Below are positions 8,162 through 17,114 of a DNA stretch of 64,000 nt, one piece after another. Source of the stretch: Myxococcales bacterium (GTDB taxonomy: Bacteria; Myxococcota_C; UBA6777). A model generated the notes under the pieces. It searched no databases and was not told the DNA's origin. It saw only the letters and a list, made by a program, of their open reading frames with translations. The DNA is taken from positions 186,001-250,000 of the forward strand of contig JACKEL010000002.1 of the NCBI GenBank assembly GCA_020632975.1. Reading direction: 5' to 3'. The first letter of the stretch is position 1, and every line of letters begins with the position of its first letter. The position numbers and the translations under genes were made by a program.

Positions 8162-9085
8162 ATGCTTAGACATTGGAAATCGATGCTACTCGCGGGACTC
8201 TTGGCGCTCGCCGCAGCCCCCGGAGTCTCTCACGCACAATACGATCCCGATCTTGATGACGGCGATCAAAACAGCCAAGGCGCCCCCGCGCAACCTGGTG
8301 CTCCTGCGCAGCCTGGCGTATCCCAACCTGGCGTCCAAGAAACGATGCCACCACCTGACCAAGTCACCGCGCACCCTTACGTCACCGTCAATGGTACCCA
8401 AGTTTACTACTACTATGACAACGGTGGTGTGGCGCGTTACTACTACTTCGATAACGCTGGCGCACGTACCTACTACCCCGTAGGCTGGCGCCCTTGGTAC
8501 CTCAACGGTGGTGCTCGCGTCTTCTTTAATCCCGTTCCTTACACCGTGTTCAACGGCCGCCCTGTGTACTACTACTGGTACAATGGCGCTTATCGCTACT
8601 ACTGGTACAACAATGGCGCGATCAGCTACTACCCCGTAGGCTGGCGTCCTTGGTACCTTCGTGGTGGTCGTCGCGTATGGTACATGCCCCGTTACCGTTA
8701 CAACTACCGTAACTGGTACCGTCACCGCTCTTGGTACCGTCGTAATACCTTCTATCGTCCACGACACTACCGCGCACGTTACCGCAACTACTACCGTCGC
8801 TATCGCCACACCTATCGCGGTCGTCATTACAACCGTGGTTACCGTGGCTACTATCGCGGCCGTGGTCATCGCGGATACTACCGAGGCCGTGGCCATCGCG
8901 GATACAACCGTGGCTACCGTCGCGGGTACAACCGTGGGGTTCGCCGAGGCTACAACCGCGGAGTTCATCGCGGAGGCCATCGTGGGGTTCATCGTGGTGG
9001 CAGCCGTGGATATCGCGGTGGCAGCCGTGGCGGAAGCCGCGGAGGAAGCCGTGGAGGAAGCCGTGGAGGCGGTCGCCGTCGCTAA
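8162..9085 (+). CDS. Secreted Tyr/Arg/Gly-rich low-complexity protein
   Basis: A 307-residue protein with a clear signal peptide (MLRHWKSMLLAGLLALAAA, cut near SHA). After a Gln/Pro/Gly-rich linker come two copies of YYPVGWRPWYL(N/R)GG(A/R)RV embedded in clusters of YYYY, YYW and WY. From about residue 175 it becomes Arg/Tyr/His-rich and then almost pure R-G-Y/R-G-G/R-G-S repeats to the end (SRGGSRGGSRGG). The predicted charge is strongly positive. AGGAGG precedes the start. No family recognised; possible roles are a surface or spore-coat-like structural protein or a binder of anionic polymers, both speculative. A clean terminator follows. Confidence 0.85.
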   Translation: MLRHWKSMLLAGLLALAAAPGVSHAQYDPDLDDGDQNSQGAPAQPGAPAQPGVSQPGVQETMPPPDQVTAHPYVTVNGTQVYYYYDNGGVARYYYFDNAGARTYYPVGWRPWYLNGGARVFFNPVPYTVFNGRPVYYYWYNGAYRYYWYNNGAISYYPVGWRPWYLRGGRRVWYMPRYRYNYRNWYRHRSWYRRNTFYRPRHYRARYRNYYRRYRHTYRGRHYNRGYRGYYRGRGHRGYYRGRGHRGYNRGYRRGYNRGVRRGYNRGVHRGGHRGVHRGGSRGYRGGSRGGSRGGSRGGSRGGGRRR

Positions 9086-9118
9086 TGCCAGCTCGCTGAG
9101 CAACGCATAATACGCACG

Positions 9119-9158
9119 AAAAAACCCGAGTAAGAAGACCTTCTTGCTCGGGTTTTTT
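9119..9158 (+). terminator. Intrinsic terminator
   Basis: A strong hairpin (CCCGAGTAAGAAG pairing with CTTCTTGCTCGGG, 9125-9151) is flanked by A6 on the left and T6 on the right, so it can work on both strands. It closes the Tyr-rich protein gene. Confidence 0.9.
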
Positions 9159-9244
9159 CTATTTCAACACATGCTCTTTCCGCTCGAACCTTCGCTTCCC
9201 CCTCCCGTCTCTTCCATGCTGCCCATCCCACCGAAGGAGCCAAG

Positions 9245-11206
9245 ATGTCGACAAAGCAACCCTCGTGGATCACCCAAGACGAAGAAGAGTTGGTCCTGCT
9301 TTTAGAAGAATATCTCTCTGCTTTGGATGCCCCAGAGTCCCAGAGGCTCGAAGCACGTCGGATCTTAGAGAGATGCAATGCAGAGATCACACAGCACCGC
9401 AGCTTCGCCCTTTTGAGCCTGCCTCTCATCCAAAAGTTGCGCTCCTCCGAAGTCATCAGCAACTACGCAAAACAACAGCGACTCTCGCAACTTTTGTATG
9501 AAGCACTTCGCAGGCAACACCCTGATACTGAAGGGGACCATCGACCGTGGGATGTCGAACGATTCCGCGCAGCACTCGATATCCAACCTCGATGGGAACT
9601 CTTGTACCTCATCACACACAAACTCAGAAATCCCCCTACCAACCGATACTTTCGAGAATTTTATCACCAGACTTGGACCAGCCTCTGGCAAAATAACAAG
9701 CGATTCGCACAACGACATGCACACTTCCCAAGAGAAACGGAACTTGTGGCCTTCCTGTCGGCTTTTAGCCCTTCGCTGGCCTTTCCTGACTCCGCACAAC
9801 ACCTCTCTGAGATCGCAGAGGCATTTGTCCCCCAGACAGGCCCTTCTGTGATGCCAGACAGGGTGAACTTGTTTGGGTGTGTGGTTCGTGCGCTGCTGCT
9901 CCTGCCCGATCCGCAAGCCAAACAAACACTGCACGCTCTTTTTAACAGGCTTCATGATCCAGAACGCAAAACAACCCCAGGATTCGGTTGGTATCGAGAA
10001 AAGATGCAAGAGCTTTACGTCGTGAAGATGCCTCTCCAAGACATCGGACACCTCTTGGTCCACCTTCGCATCTTGAACCCAAAACGAACGGGCAGCGAAA
10101 ATGGCCGAAGTTGGCGCGATATTGGTCGATGGAATCGGCTTTTGCATCATGTTGCCCAGCGACTGCAACACGAGTCTGCAAGCAGAGAGCTAAGAGATCA
10201 GATCACCCGCACCCTCCAAACCACCGTGGATGCGCTCCGCGACGATATCCGATGGTACTTGGACAACCACCCAAGCGTCCGAGAACCCATCCTGTGTTTT
10301 CTCAAGCGTCTTGCGCGCCTAGGTGTCTTTCTTGATGATTTTGCAGTCGATATCGATCCAGAGTACACCTCGCTTGAAGTCGCAGACTTTCAGTTTCGCA
10401 GCGCTTATGGTCGAGAGATCCCAAAGACTCGCTTAAAACAACTCATCCAACACGACGATGCATCCGTTCGTAACGGGAGTTTGTACGCACTCGCCAAACA
10501 AACGCACCCTGCAACACGAAATCTCTTTCTACAACAACTACTTGTGCCGCCAAGCTATCCAAAACTCGCGGTCCTCACACAGCGACTTTGGTCTGGGTTG
10601 GTCACCGCGACACTGCATCCAACCACGCCCGACAACACCGCGTGGATGAGAGAAGAACAGACGGAAGATGCGATGTATGCGGCATTATTGCACCTCACCT
10701 CGCGCTATCGACACAGCCAAGCGCCGCGCAGCCTCTCTCCTGAGATCTTGTTCAAACGGATGAACGAACGGAGTTGGCAGACCTTCCGCGCACTGATCGA
10801 AACGCGCGACCAGCCTACAGCACAAGCTAACGAGGCTTGGCTTACAGCCTTCCAAGATGACCTGGATACCGCACGTTGGGCGACATGGCTGTTGTGGCCT
10901 CTTGCCCACCAAATGGGCCAGCCTCGCAAGATAGGGCCACAGCGCGAACAAACCATCGCTTCCGCCATGCTTGAGAGCCTGATGCACCCCGCTGTCCCCC
11001 AAGAAGAACACGCCACAAAGACCTCGTGGTTGCTTGATCTCGAAGATCCTTTGTTGTTTGACACGCTTCGTTTGCAAGCGACACCGAGCGCCCTTCATGC
11101 GCTCCCCAAACACAGCAAAAGGCGCATCCTCCATCTTCTCCATCGCATCGACCCGCAAAGACTTCAGCACCTTCAACAAGAGTTGGAGTCCTCACTCTTC
11201 TCCTGA
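9245..11206 (+). CDS. Large unknown protein, helical
   Basis: A 653-residue, Leu/Arg/Gln-rich, probably all-helical protein without signal peptide or membrane span, hence cytoplasmic. It contains stretches such as DASVRNGSLYALAKQ that look like HEAT-type helical repeats, as do the proteins at 14960 and 17115. GAAGGAG precedes the ATG at a good distance. I do not recognise the family. It stands alone between a terminator on its left and about 400 nt without a gene on its right. Confidence 0.8.
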   Translation: MSTKQPSWITQDEEELVLLLEEYLSALDAPESQRLEARRILERCNAEITQHRSFALLSLPLIQKLRSSEVISNYAKQQRLSQLLYEALRRQHPDTEGDHRPWDVERFRAALDIQPRWELLYLITHKLRNPPTNRYFREFYHQTWTSLWQNNKRFAQRHAHFPRETELVAFLSAFSPSLAFPDSAQHLSEIAEAFVPQTGPSVMPDRVNLFGCVVRALLLLPDPQAKQTLHALFNRLHDPERKTTPGFGWYREKMQELYVVKMPLQDIGHLLVHLRILNPKRTGSENGRSWRDIGRWNRLLHHVAQRLQHESASRELRDQITRTLQTTVDALRDDIRWYLDNHPSVREPILCFLKRLARLGVFLDDFAVDIDPEYTSLEVADFQFRSAYGREIPKTRLKQLIQHDDASVRNGSLYALAKQTHPATRNLFLQQLLVPPSYPKLAVLTQRLWSGLVTATLHPTTPDNTAWMREEQTEDAMYAALLHLTSRYRHSQAPRSLSPEILFKRMNERSWQTFRALIETRDQPTAQANEAWLTAFQDDLDTARWATWLLWPLAHQMGQPRKIGPQREQTIASAMLESLMHPAVPQEEHATKTSWLLDLEDPLLFDTLRLQATPSALHALPKHSKRRILHLLHRIDPQRLQHLQQELESSLFS

Positions 11207-11608
11207 TCCCCTCCCCGCGGTGTCTCCAAAAAGAACACTGTGAAAACGCCGTCCCACCGAGGCTATACCCAACATCTGATAAACAAAACATAAAAACATC
11301 CTACTTTCGCAAACTTCCCTACAAAATACCCAACAGATGGGCAAACGCGTCCATCTCGCCCGCTCATCGTCATAGCACGCCAAAAAGAAAGACGATTTTC
11401 GATAAAACCGCTGACTCCCAAGGGACTGGCCTCATTTTTGCTCACCCTATAGATAAGACCTTTTTCTTTGGCTTCAACACCCCGAGGATACGGGGTTTTT
11501 TATGTACGGTGTTGTTGCCGCAAGCTTCCACAAAACGCAGACGACCGAGGAAGCTCCGCAACAAACCAAAGATACGCTTTTCGAGAAGCTTGATTGTGGG
11601 GAAAAAAG
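11207..11608. other. Intergenic stretch, only a hairpin seen
   Basis: About 400 nt without a supportable gene. The only clear element is CCCCG-aggata-CGGGG followed by TTTTTT at 11480-11501, a short intrinsic-terminator-like hairpin on the plus strand. It is 270 nt past the preceding stop and 108 nt before the next start, so it may end readthrough or a short transcript, or act as an attenuator for the squalene epoxidase gene. Confidence 0.5.
11480..11501 (+). terminator. Weak intrinsic terminator
   Basis: A 5-bp GC stem with a 6-nt loop and a T6 tail. The short stem makes it weak; its place in front of the squalene epoxidase gene would also suit attenuation. Confidence 0.45.
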
Positions 11609-12997
11609 ATGCGTGTAGATGTAGCAATTGTGGGTGCAGGTGTCGCAGGGGCAGCGTTGGCAACGGTGTTGGGACGCGCGGGTTTTCAAGTCGCTTTGAT
11701 CGATCGAACAGCCAAGATCCCCGAAGTGATCGCAGGAGAGCTGTTGCAGCCAGGCGGCTATCAAGCCCTTGAGTCGCTGGGTTTGGAAGATGCCGTGGGT
11801 GAGATCGATGCACAAAAGGTGATCGGCTTTTCTGTGCTCCAAGGCGAAGATGGCCAAGCTCTCGCCTACCCAAAACGCAGCGATATCAAAGACTCTCCTC
11901 TCCCCGAAACCAAAGGTTATGCTTTCCGTCATCATCGATTTGTCGGGCGTTTGCGCGCCATGGCTCAACAAACACCCAATGTTCACTTCTGTATTGGGCA
12001 TGTCAGCAACTTGGATATCCAAGATGACCGTGTGCGCGGGCTTTTCTACCGCAACGCAGAAGGTCAAGAGCAACATATCGAAGCGTACCTTACGGTTGCT
12101 GCGGATGGACGGGGCTCAAAGCTTCGCCCGCAGTTGAGCAAGGGCGCAGAACCCGAACAAGTCTCTTATTCCATTGGTGTTTTGCTGCGAGATGTGGAGC
12201 TTCCTTTTCCACAACACGGACATGTGTTTTTGACCCAGCCTGCACCAACCTTGGCCTACCCCATCGGAACCAATGCAATCCGCTTGTTGGTGGACTTCCC
12301 AGGCCCACTCCCCAAGCAAAGCAGCGGCGAGATGGCAGACTACCTGCTCAACGAACTCTTGCCCCAGATGCCGTCGTCGCTTCATGAATCCTTGCGCCAA
12401 GCTGTCGCAGACAACGCCATCCAAACCATGCAGAATATCCGTATGCGTCCTCCCACCCCCACGCTGAAAGGCGCGGTGTTGCTTGGGGATGCTTACAATA
12501 TGCGCCACCCGATGACAGGCTCGGGGATGACCGTCGCACTCAATGATGTTCGTCAGTTGGCCACACTCCTCCAAGAAACGCAGTTCCACCACGCTGACGC
12601 CTTGGATACAGCGATTCGTTCCTTCTACCGAAAGCGCGAATCTCTCGCAGCGACGGTAGATATGCTGGCAGGCGCACTGTACGAGATCTTCCGCGCGGAA
12701 GACGCGACCCACGCTTTGATGCGCGATGCTGTCTTGCGTTACTGGCAGCTCGGTGGGATCGCGGTTTCAGGCCCCATGTCTTTGCTTTCGGGCATGGCCC
12801 CCAAACCTTCTCTTTTGCTTGCGCACTTTTTTGCGGTCGCTTTCATCGAAGCTGGCCAACGCTTGTTGCGCGCTCCCTCCCGCCCTCTTCAAATCGCACG
12901 GGAACTCCAAGACGCTTTCCGCTTGATTGTGGGGGCTTTTGCCATCATCCAACCACAGCTTCGCCGTGGGATGCGCCTCCTCCTCCCGAATGCTTAG
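11609..12997 (+). CDS. Squalene epoxidase (squalene monooxygenase)
   Basis: A 462-residue FAD monooxygenase. GAGVAG (residues 9-14) is the dinucleotide-binding motif; GELLQPGGY (43-51) and GDAYNMRHPMTGSGMT (from 293) are the diagnostic blocks of squalene epoxidase (ERG1/SQLE) and distinguish it from UbiH-type hydroxylases. The C-terminal block LGGIAVSGPMSLLSG and HFFAVAF also follow the eukaryotic enzyme. The reaction is squalene + O2 + NADPH to 2,3-oxidosqualene, the first oxygen-dependent step of sterol synthesis, at the membrane. Start at ATG 11609 preceded by GGGGA; an in-frame TTG at 11594 is the alternative. No oxidosqualene cyclase is in the window. Substrate is inferred from family motifs. 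Confidence 0.88.
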   Translation: MRVDVAIVGAGVAGAALATVLGRAGFQVALIDRTAKIPEVIAGELLQPGGYQALESLGLEDAVGEIDAQKVIGFSVLQGEDGQALAYPKRSDIKDSPLPETKGYAFRHHRFVGRLRAMAQQTPNVHFCIGHVSNLDIQDDRVRGLFYRNAEGQEQHIEAYLTVAADGRGSKLRPQLSKGAEPEQVSYSIGVLLRDVELPFPQHGHVFLTQPAPTLAYPIGTNAIRLLVDFPGPLPKQSSGEMADYLLNELLPQMPSSLHESLRQAVADNAIQTMQNIRMRPPTPTLKGAVLLGDAYNMRHPMTGSGMTVALNDVRQLATLLQETQFHHADALDTAIRSFYRKRESLAATVDMLAGALYEIFRAEDATHALMRDAVLRYWQLGGIAVSGPMSLLSGMAPKPSLLLAHFFAVAFIEAGQRLLRAPSRPLQIARELQDAFRLIVGAFAIIQPQLRRGMRLLLPNA

Positions 12998-13270
12998 TCC
13001 CTATCGTCCTCTCGAAAACGCTCTCCTCTCCTCATAGCAAGTTCCCGCCCCAAACAAACGCCTTTGCGCCCGCTCGTGCCTCGTCCATTCTCTCCTTCTT
13101 TGCGGGCACCGACAAAAGCCTCGTTATTACGTCTTCTTCAAAGATTTAAGCATTGACGAAACATCGCGTTTTGTGTTGTCTTCTTCTGCTCTTGTCCCAA
13201 TCTCACCTTGGAACAACGATCTCTCACTCGAATCTCTTTATCAACTTTCGGTTTATACAGGTTTTTTTTC

Positions 13271-14911
13271 ATGAAAGAAGCAACCCCACTACCAAGCAAA
13301 CTCCCCTACAAACCGACGCCTTCGGATCATCCTCCAACCTTCTTTCATGCCCAATACATCAAACGTTCTGAACACTACGCGATGGCTGGGCTTTTTGATG
13401 TGAGTTGGCTGTTTTTGTTTGGCCTGTTCGCTTTGGGCCTTGGGATCGCCTATTGGTCTTTTGCAGCTTGGGAAACTTACTTTTCTTTCGACCCTTACTT
13501 CACTGAGTTGCGCTACACCGTCGCCATCGCCAATGCCGTGAGCGCCATCGCGATCACATTGGTTGCGTTGTTGATGCAACAGGTCTTGTTGCGCCCTTTG
13601 TCAGCGTGGACCCAAAAGCGCCAGATCTTCGATAGCGTCCTTCTCTTGGTCTGGTGGCTGACCACTTGGGTGGGCTTGGGTCTTCCGCTGGGTTCGTGGT
13701 CGGGTACTGTCGCGATCACTTCAGTGGCAGCGCTCCTCCTCCTGATGGACAACAAACTCGACATCCTTATGGGCAAAAAAGCCCCATGGATCGGCTTTTC
13801 GGCGCTTATCTTGGGGGCGTTGTTGTCGTATCAGATGATTGGTGCCTTGCTTTGGTACGCTGCGCCTTGGTTGTCCTTGGTGATGGGGGTCATCGTGCTG
13901 CGCACGTGGCCCTACAAAGATGATATCCGTGCTGTGACCGCGATGATGCTACTCTTGGCGTTTAGCTTTGGGCCTTGTCTCACAGGAACCTCCCAATACA
14001 CGGGTTTTTTGAGCCTCGCCCGCTACAAAACACTTTCCCCCCAAGCAGGAAAGCTCGCCCTCCAGAAACTCAAACAACAACAAGCGACGATCCACCCCCT
14101 GCGTTTTTACTCCATCCTCTACGCGTTCACCAAACACAACTCTCTCCAACCCGAAGCCACCAAGCTCCTGCTTTCCTATTGGAAAAAAAGCGATCGCCCT
14201 TTTCCCAAAGCATTCTTGCGTTGGCGTAGCAAACCACTCCATCTGTCCACGCTGTTCATGGCCTTGGAAAAAGATCAAGTCGCTCAAAAGCGCCTTGTCA
14301 CCGAGTTAATCCGCACGCAACAGTCTCCCCAAGATGACGACGCACGATGGTTGCTGCGCAAACTCGCTCATCTCTGGCCCAACCAGCGAAAGACCATCCA
14401 CAACTACCTCAGCCCCAAGACGCCAACCAAGCGCGGCCTACCACCACGATGGCAAAAACGCACCGCCCCCACGTCTCGCCCCTCGTCAAAACCTGCGATG
14501 GCTCGGGTCAAACCACAGGGTTCGTCAAATCCTGCGGTGGTTCGGGCAACATCACGCCCAGCCCCCGTTCGTCCTGCGACCACACGCTCCGTCCAACCGC
14601 GCCCCGCGACGCCAAAACCAACGATCCGTCACGTCGCCTCCCGCCCTGTAGTGAGACGCCCAGTGCAGACAAGTCCTGTCGCTTTGCGCCCTGTCCAACC
14701 GCGACTTGCTCTACGACGACAACCAACTTCACGACCTGTAAACCCCGTCATCCCGCGACTTGCGACCTCACGACCTATAAGCCCCGTCATCCCGCGACTT
14801 GCGACCTCACGTCCGACCTCCCAAGCGAGCCCCAAACCGCATCCTGCCATCCCCAAAGCGGCCCCAGCTTCTCGTCCAACCTCAACGACCGCAACTTCAC
14901 GCCCTAGATAG
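13271..14911 (+). CDS. Membrane protein with TSRP-rich tail (paralogue 1 of 3)
   Basis: A 546-residue protein. Roughly residues 45-240 form about six hydrophobic spans, including WVGLGLP and later FGPCL, both shared with the next two genes. A shorter Lys/Arg-rich helical region follows. From about residue 380 the protein is a Pro/Arg/Ser/Thr tail containing six TSRP and two ASRP units. The ATG at 13271 lacks a strong ribosome site; TTG 13208 or ATG 13382 are possible starts. Unlike its two neighbours it has little helical-repeat sequence, so it may be a shortened copy. Function unknown. Confidence 0.75.
   Translation: MKEATPLPSKLPYKPTPSDHPPTFFHAQYIKRSEHYAMAGLFDVSWLFLFGLFALGLGIAYWSFAAWETYFSFDPYFTELRYTVAIANAVSAIAITLVALLMQQVLLRPLSAWTQKRQIFDSVLLLVWWLTTWVGLGLPLGSWSGTVAITSVAALLLLMDNKLDILMGKKAPWIGFSALILGALLSYQMIGALLWYAAPWLSLVMGVIVLRTWPYKDDIRAVTAMMLLLAFSFGPCLTGTSQYTGFLSLARYKTLSPQAGKLALQKLKQQQATIHPLRFYSILYAFTKHNSLQPEATKLLLSYWKKSDRPFPKAFLRWRSKPLHLSTLFMALEKDQVAQKRLVTELIRTQQSPQDDDARWLLRKLAHLWPNQRKTIHNYLSPKTPTKRGLPPRWQKRTAPTSRPSSKPAMARVKPQGSSNPAVVRATSRPAPVRPATTRSVQPRPATPKPTIRHVASRPVVRRPVQTSPVALRPVQPRLALRRQPTSRPVNPVIPRLATSRPISPVIPRLATSRPTSQASPKPHPAIPKAAPASRPTSTTATSRPR
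14743..14811 (+). repeat. 39-bp in-frame repeat in the tail of paralogue 1
   Basis: The same 30 bases (ccccgtcatcccgcgacttg plus gcgacctcacg) occur at 14743-14772 and 14782-14811, a period of 39 bp or 13 residues. They encode two copies of PVIPRLATSRP. Exact identity at DNA level points to recent duplication by slippage or unequal crossing over. Confidence 0.85.
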
Positions 14912-14959
14912 CTCGGCCTTTACTAGGGGCTGCCCACTCCCGAACAAGGAGATCCTTCC

Positions 14960-17023
14960 ATGCGTCCCTCTTCGTCCCCTTCCTCTCAAGTCTCTGCTTC
15001 AAACCATACCCAAAACAAACTCCAAGAAAGCCCGTCCCATCTGGACCGTCTTTTCTTGGTGGGGGCCCTCTTGCTTGGGACCTTGATCGGTTATGGTGCC
15101 TTTGAAACTTGGAAGCTCCCACCTTGGCATCATGAGATGTGGCTTCACTATCGTGTCGCAGCAGCCCTTGCCAACGGAATCAGCGCAACATTGAGCATCT
15201 TGTTCTTTGCTCTGTTGGCGCCATTGTTCTTCTTTCAACAAGATAGACCCAAACCACGGATCTTCTCGCTTTTTCAAATCAGCCTTTGGGGATGGTGGCT
15301 CTTTGCGTGGGTGGGGCTTGGCCTTCCTATGTTCGGATGGGCGGGACTTTCCGTTTGGCTAGCGTGTGTCCTTCTCCTTGTGTACGTCCACTCAGACGAG
15401 ACAAGTTGGGGAAGCCTGATCCAACGCGCCCTTCCTTGGGTGATCTTGGGCGCGATGCTCCTCAATTTTGCACAGCCTCTTTTTGCTTGGCTTTGGCGCT
15501 TTGCCCCTTGGTTGTGCCCAGCGATGGCTGTTTTGTGCCTCCTTCAGTGGCCGTGGAAAGAGAACAAGTCCAATCTCATCTTTGCCATGGCGTGCTTGCT
15601 CTTTGGCGCGGGGCCTTGGTTGGCGCGCGAACAACGCTACACAAGCGTGATGCACCTACCACACCTCGAACAGATGCGGCCCTATACAGCGAAGGTGTTG
15701 CTCAGCGGCATTGAGGGAGACAAGAGTCTTTCTCTACAAAGTAGAACAAAGTTCTTACAAAGTTTTCTCGGACGCAAGGCCAGTCGCGCCCAAGCCACGC
15801 AAGCCATCTTTCGTTTGTGGGGCCAAGAGTCCACTCCAAGCGCGCTCCCTTACACTTTGCTGACGCAGATCGATTGGACCCAGCCCAGCGAAAACGCCCT
15901 TCTACAGGCTCTTTCCAAACATCCCAAACACCAAGTCCTTTTGCGAGAACAAGCCCTTCGCGGCTTACAAGAAAGCTACAGTGCGCCCATCGCCCTACGG
16001 CTGATGGGGCTTTTGCTCAAACGCTTTCCACAACACAAGGCTTCTATCGAGACACATCTTTTCCAACGCTATCTACTCTCCACAGAAAAAGACCCGCAAA
16101 AGCGAGAACATCTGCGCGTAGCCTTGCAGTACATCCGCGGCAAAGACTTCAAAGAAGCCCTCTACCGCTTCTTTTTTTCGTCTTACAGCAAGCAGCCTCT
16201 TCTCACAAAAGACCGATGGACCCGAAGACTTGCGGAGATGAGCCAAAAGGATGCAAAGCTTTTACACGCAAGATTCTCCGCGCCTTTGACGGCCTTGTTG
16301 AAACGACTATTCCGCGACAAACACCGCAGATACCAACGCGAAGCACTACAGATCTTGTCTTCTGTGGGCCATCGTGAACCTGACTGGCAAACACAGTTCC
16401 TCGAAGGCTTTCCACCTCACTTTCTCGAAAAGCTCTCCGCGCAAAAAGAACCTTCGCTACGTGCGCTTGCGATGTCGATCCGCCTACAGCGATGGGCCTC
16501 TAATCCACTTCGCATCCAGCAACTCACACAAGCTCTTCATGATCCCGCCCAAAAAGTCCAACTGATCGCGCTTAAAGCGTTCCCAGAGATCCACCAACAA
16601 CTCCAACAAAGCGCGCCCGACGAGCGTCTGCCCGCCTCTTTGCAACAACGACTCTATCAAGTCTCGCTCCATGCGATCAGCCATCACCCCGAATACATCG
16701 AGTCTATCGCACGTACACTTCCCAAGCTTCAGTTGACCGCCACCCAAAAAGCGCGTGTATTCGCCGCAGGAAAAGCCTTGCTCGCAACCAACCAACCAAG
16801 AACAGCTCACTTCCTTCGCTTTTTGTTCATGTTGCTTGCTGACTTTGAGCCCCAAAACAAGGCAACTTCCGCCACTTCACGTCCCAAAGTCCCCAGCTCG
16901 CAACCCACGAGCCAACGCCTTCCCACGATACACAAACAAAACCTCGCCCCAACCTCGCGAACCGCGAACCGCCCTACCACAAGCCGAAAATCCACATCTC
17001 GCCCCAAGCCCCTATTCCACTGA
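14960..17023 (+). CDS. Membrane plus helical-repeat protein (paralogue 2 of 3)
   Basis: A 687-residue protein. About residues 28-225 hold several membrane spans with the WVGLGLP motif and a GAGPWLAREQRYTS block matching FGPCLTGTSQYT of paralogue 1. Residues about 240-630 are helical, Leu/Gln/Lys/Arg-rich and repeat-like (for example LQALSKHPKHQVLLREQALRG), suggestive of HEAT/ARM-type repeats in the cytoplasm. The last 50 residues are a Ser/Arg/Pro/Thr tail (ATSRPKVPSSQPTSQ, STSRPKP). AAGGAG precedes the ATG. It lies 48 nt after paralogue 1 and 91 nt before paralogue 3, so the three are probably co-transcribed. Function unknown. Confidence 0.8.
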   Translation: MRPSSSPSSQVSASNHTQNKLQESPSHLDRLFLVGALLLGTLIGYGAFETWKLPPWHHEMWLHYRVAAALANGISATLSILFFALLAPLFFFQQDRPKPRIFSLFQISLWGWWLFAWVGLGLPMFGWAGLSVWLACVLLLVYVHSDETSWGSLIQRALPWVILGAMLLNFAQPLFAWLWRFAPWLCPAMAVLCLLQWPWKENKSNLIFAMACLLFGAGPWLAREQRYTSVMHLPHLEQMRPYTAKVLLSGIEGDKSLSLQSRTKFLQSFLGRKASRAQATQAIFRLWGQESTPSALPYTLLTQIDWTQPSENALLQALSKHPKHQVLLREQALRGLQESYSAPIALRLMGLLLKRFPQHKASIETHLFQRYLLSTEKDPQKREHLRVALQYIRGKDFKEALYRFFFSSYSKQPLLTKDRWTRRLAEMSQKDAKLLHARFSAPLTALLKRLFRDKHRRYQREALQILSSVGHREPDWQTQFLEGFPPHFLEKLSAQKEPSLRALAMSIRLQRWASNPLRIQQLTQALHDPAQKVQLIALKAFPEIHQQLQQSAPDERLPASLQQRLYQVSLHAISHHPEYIESIARTLPKLQLTATQKARVFAAGKALLATNQPRTAHFLRFLFMLLADFEPQNKATSATSRPKVPSSQPTSQRLPTIHKQNLAPTSRTANRPTTSRKSTSRPKPLFH

Positions 17024-17114
17024 GACACATTCCTCCCTATACTCATGCCAAAAGAGCGAGCAAAAGAGCGATCTTGGGCAACACAGCCCGTCCTCATGCG
17101 GAAGGAGTTCTCGT

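Noticed and set aside
16755..17114. Extended N-terminus of paralogue 3 overlapping paralogue 2
   Set aside because: It would overlap 270 nt of a real gene; TTG 17115 has a well-placed AAGGAG.
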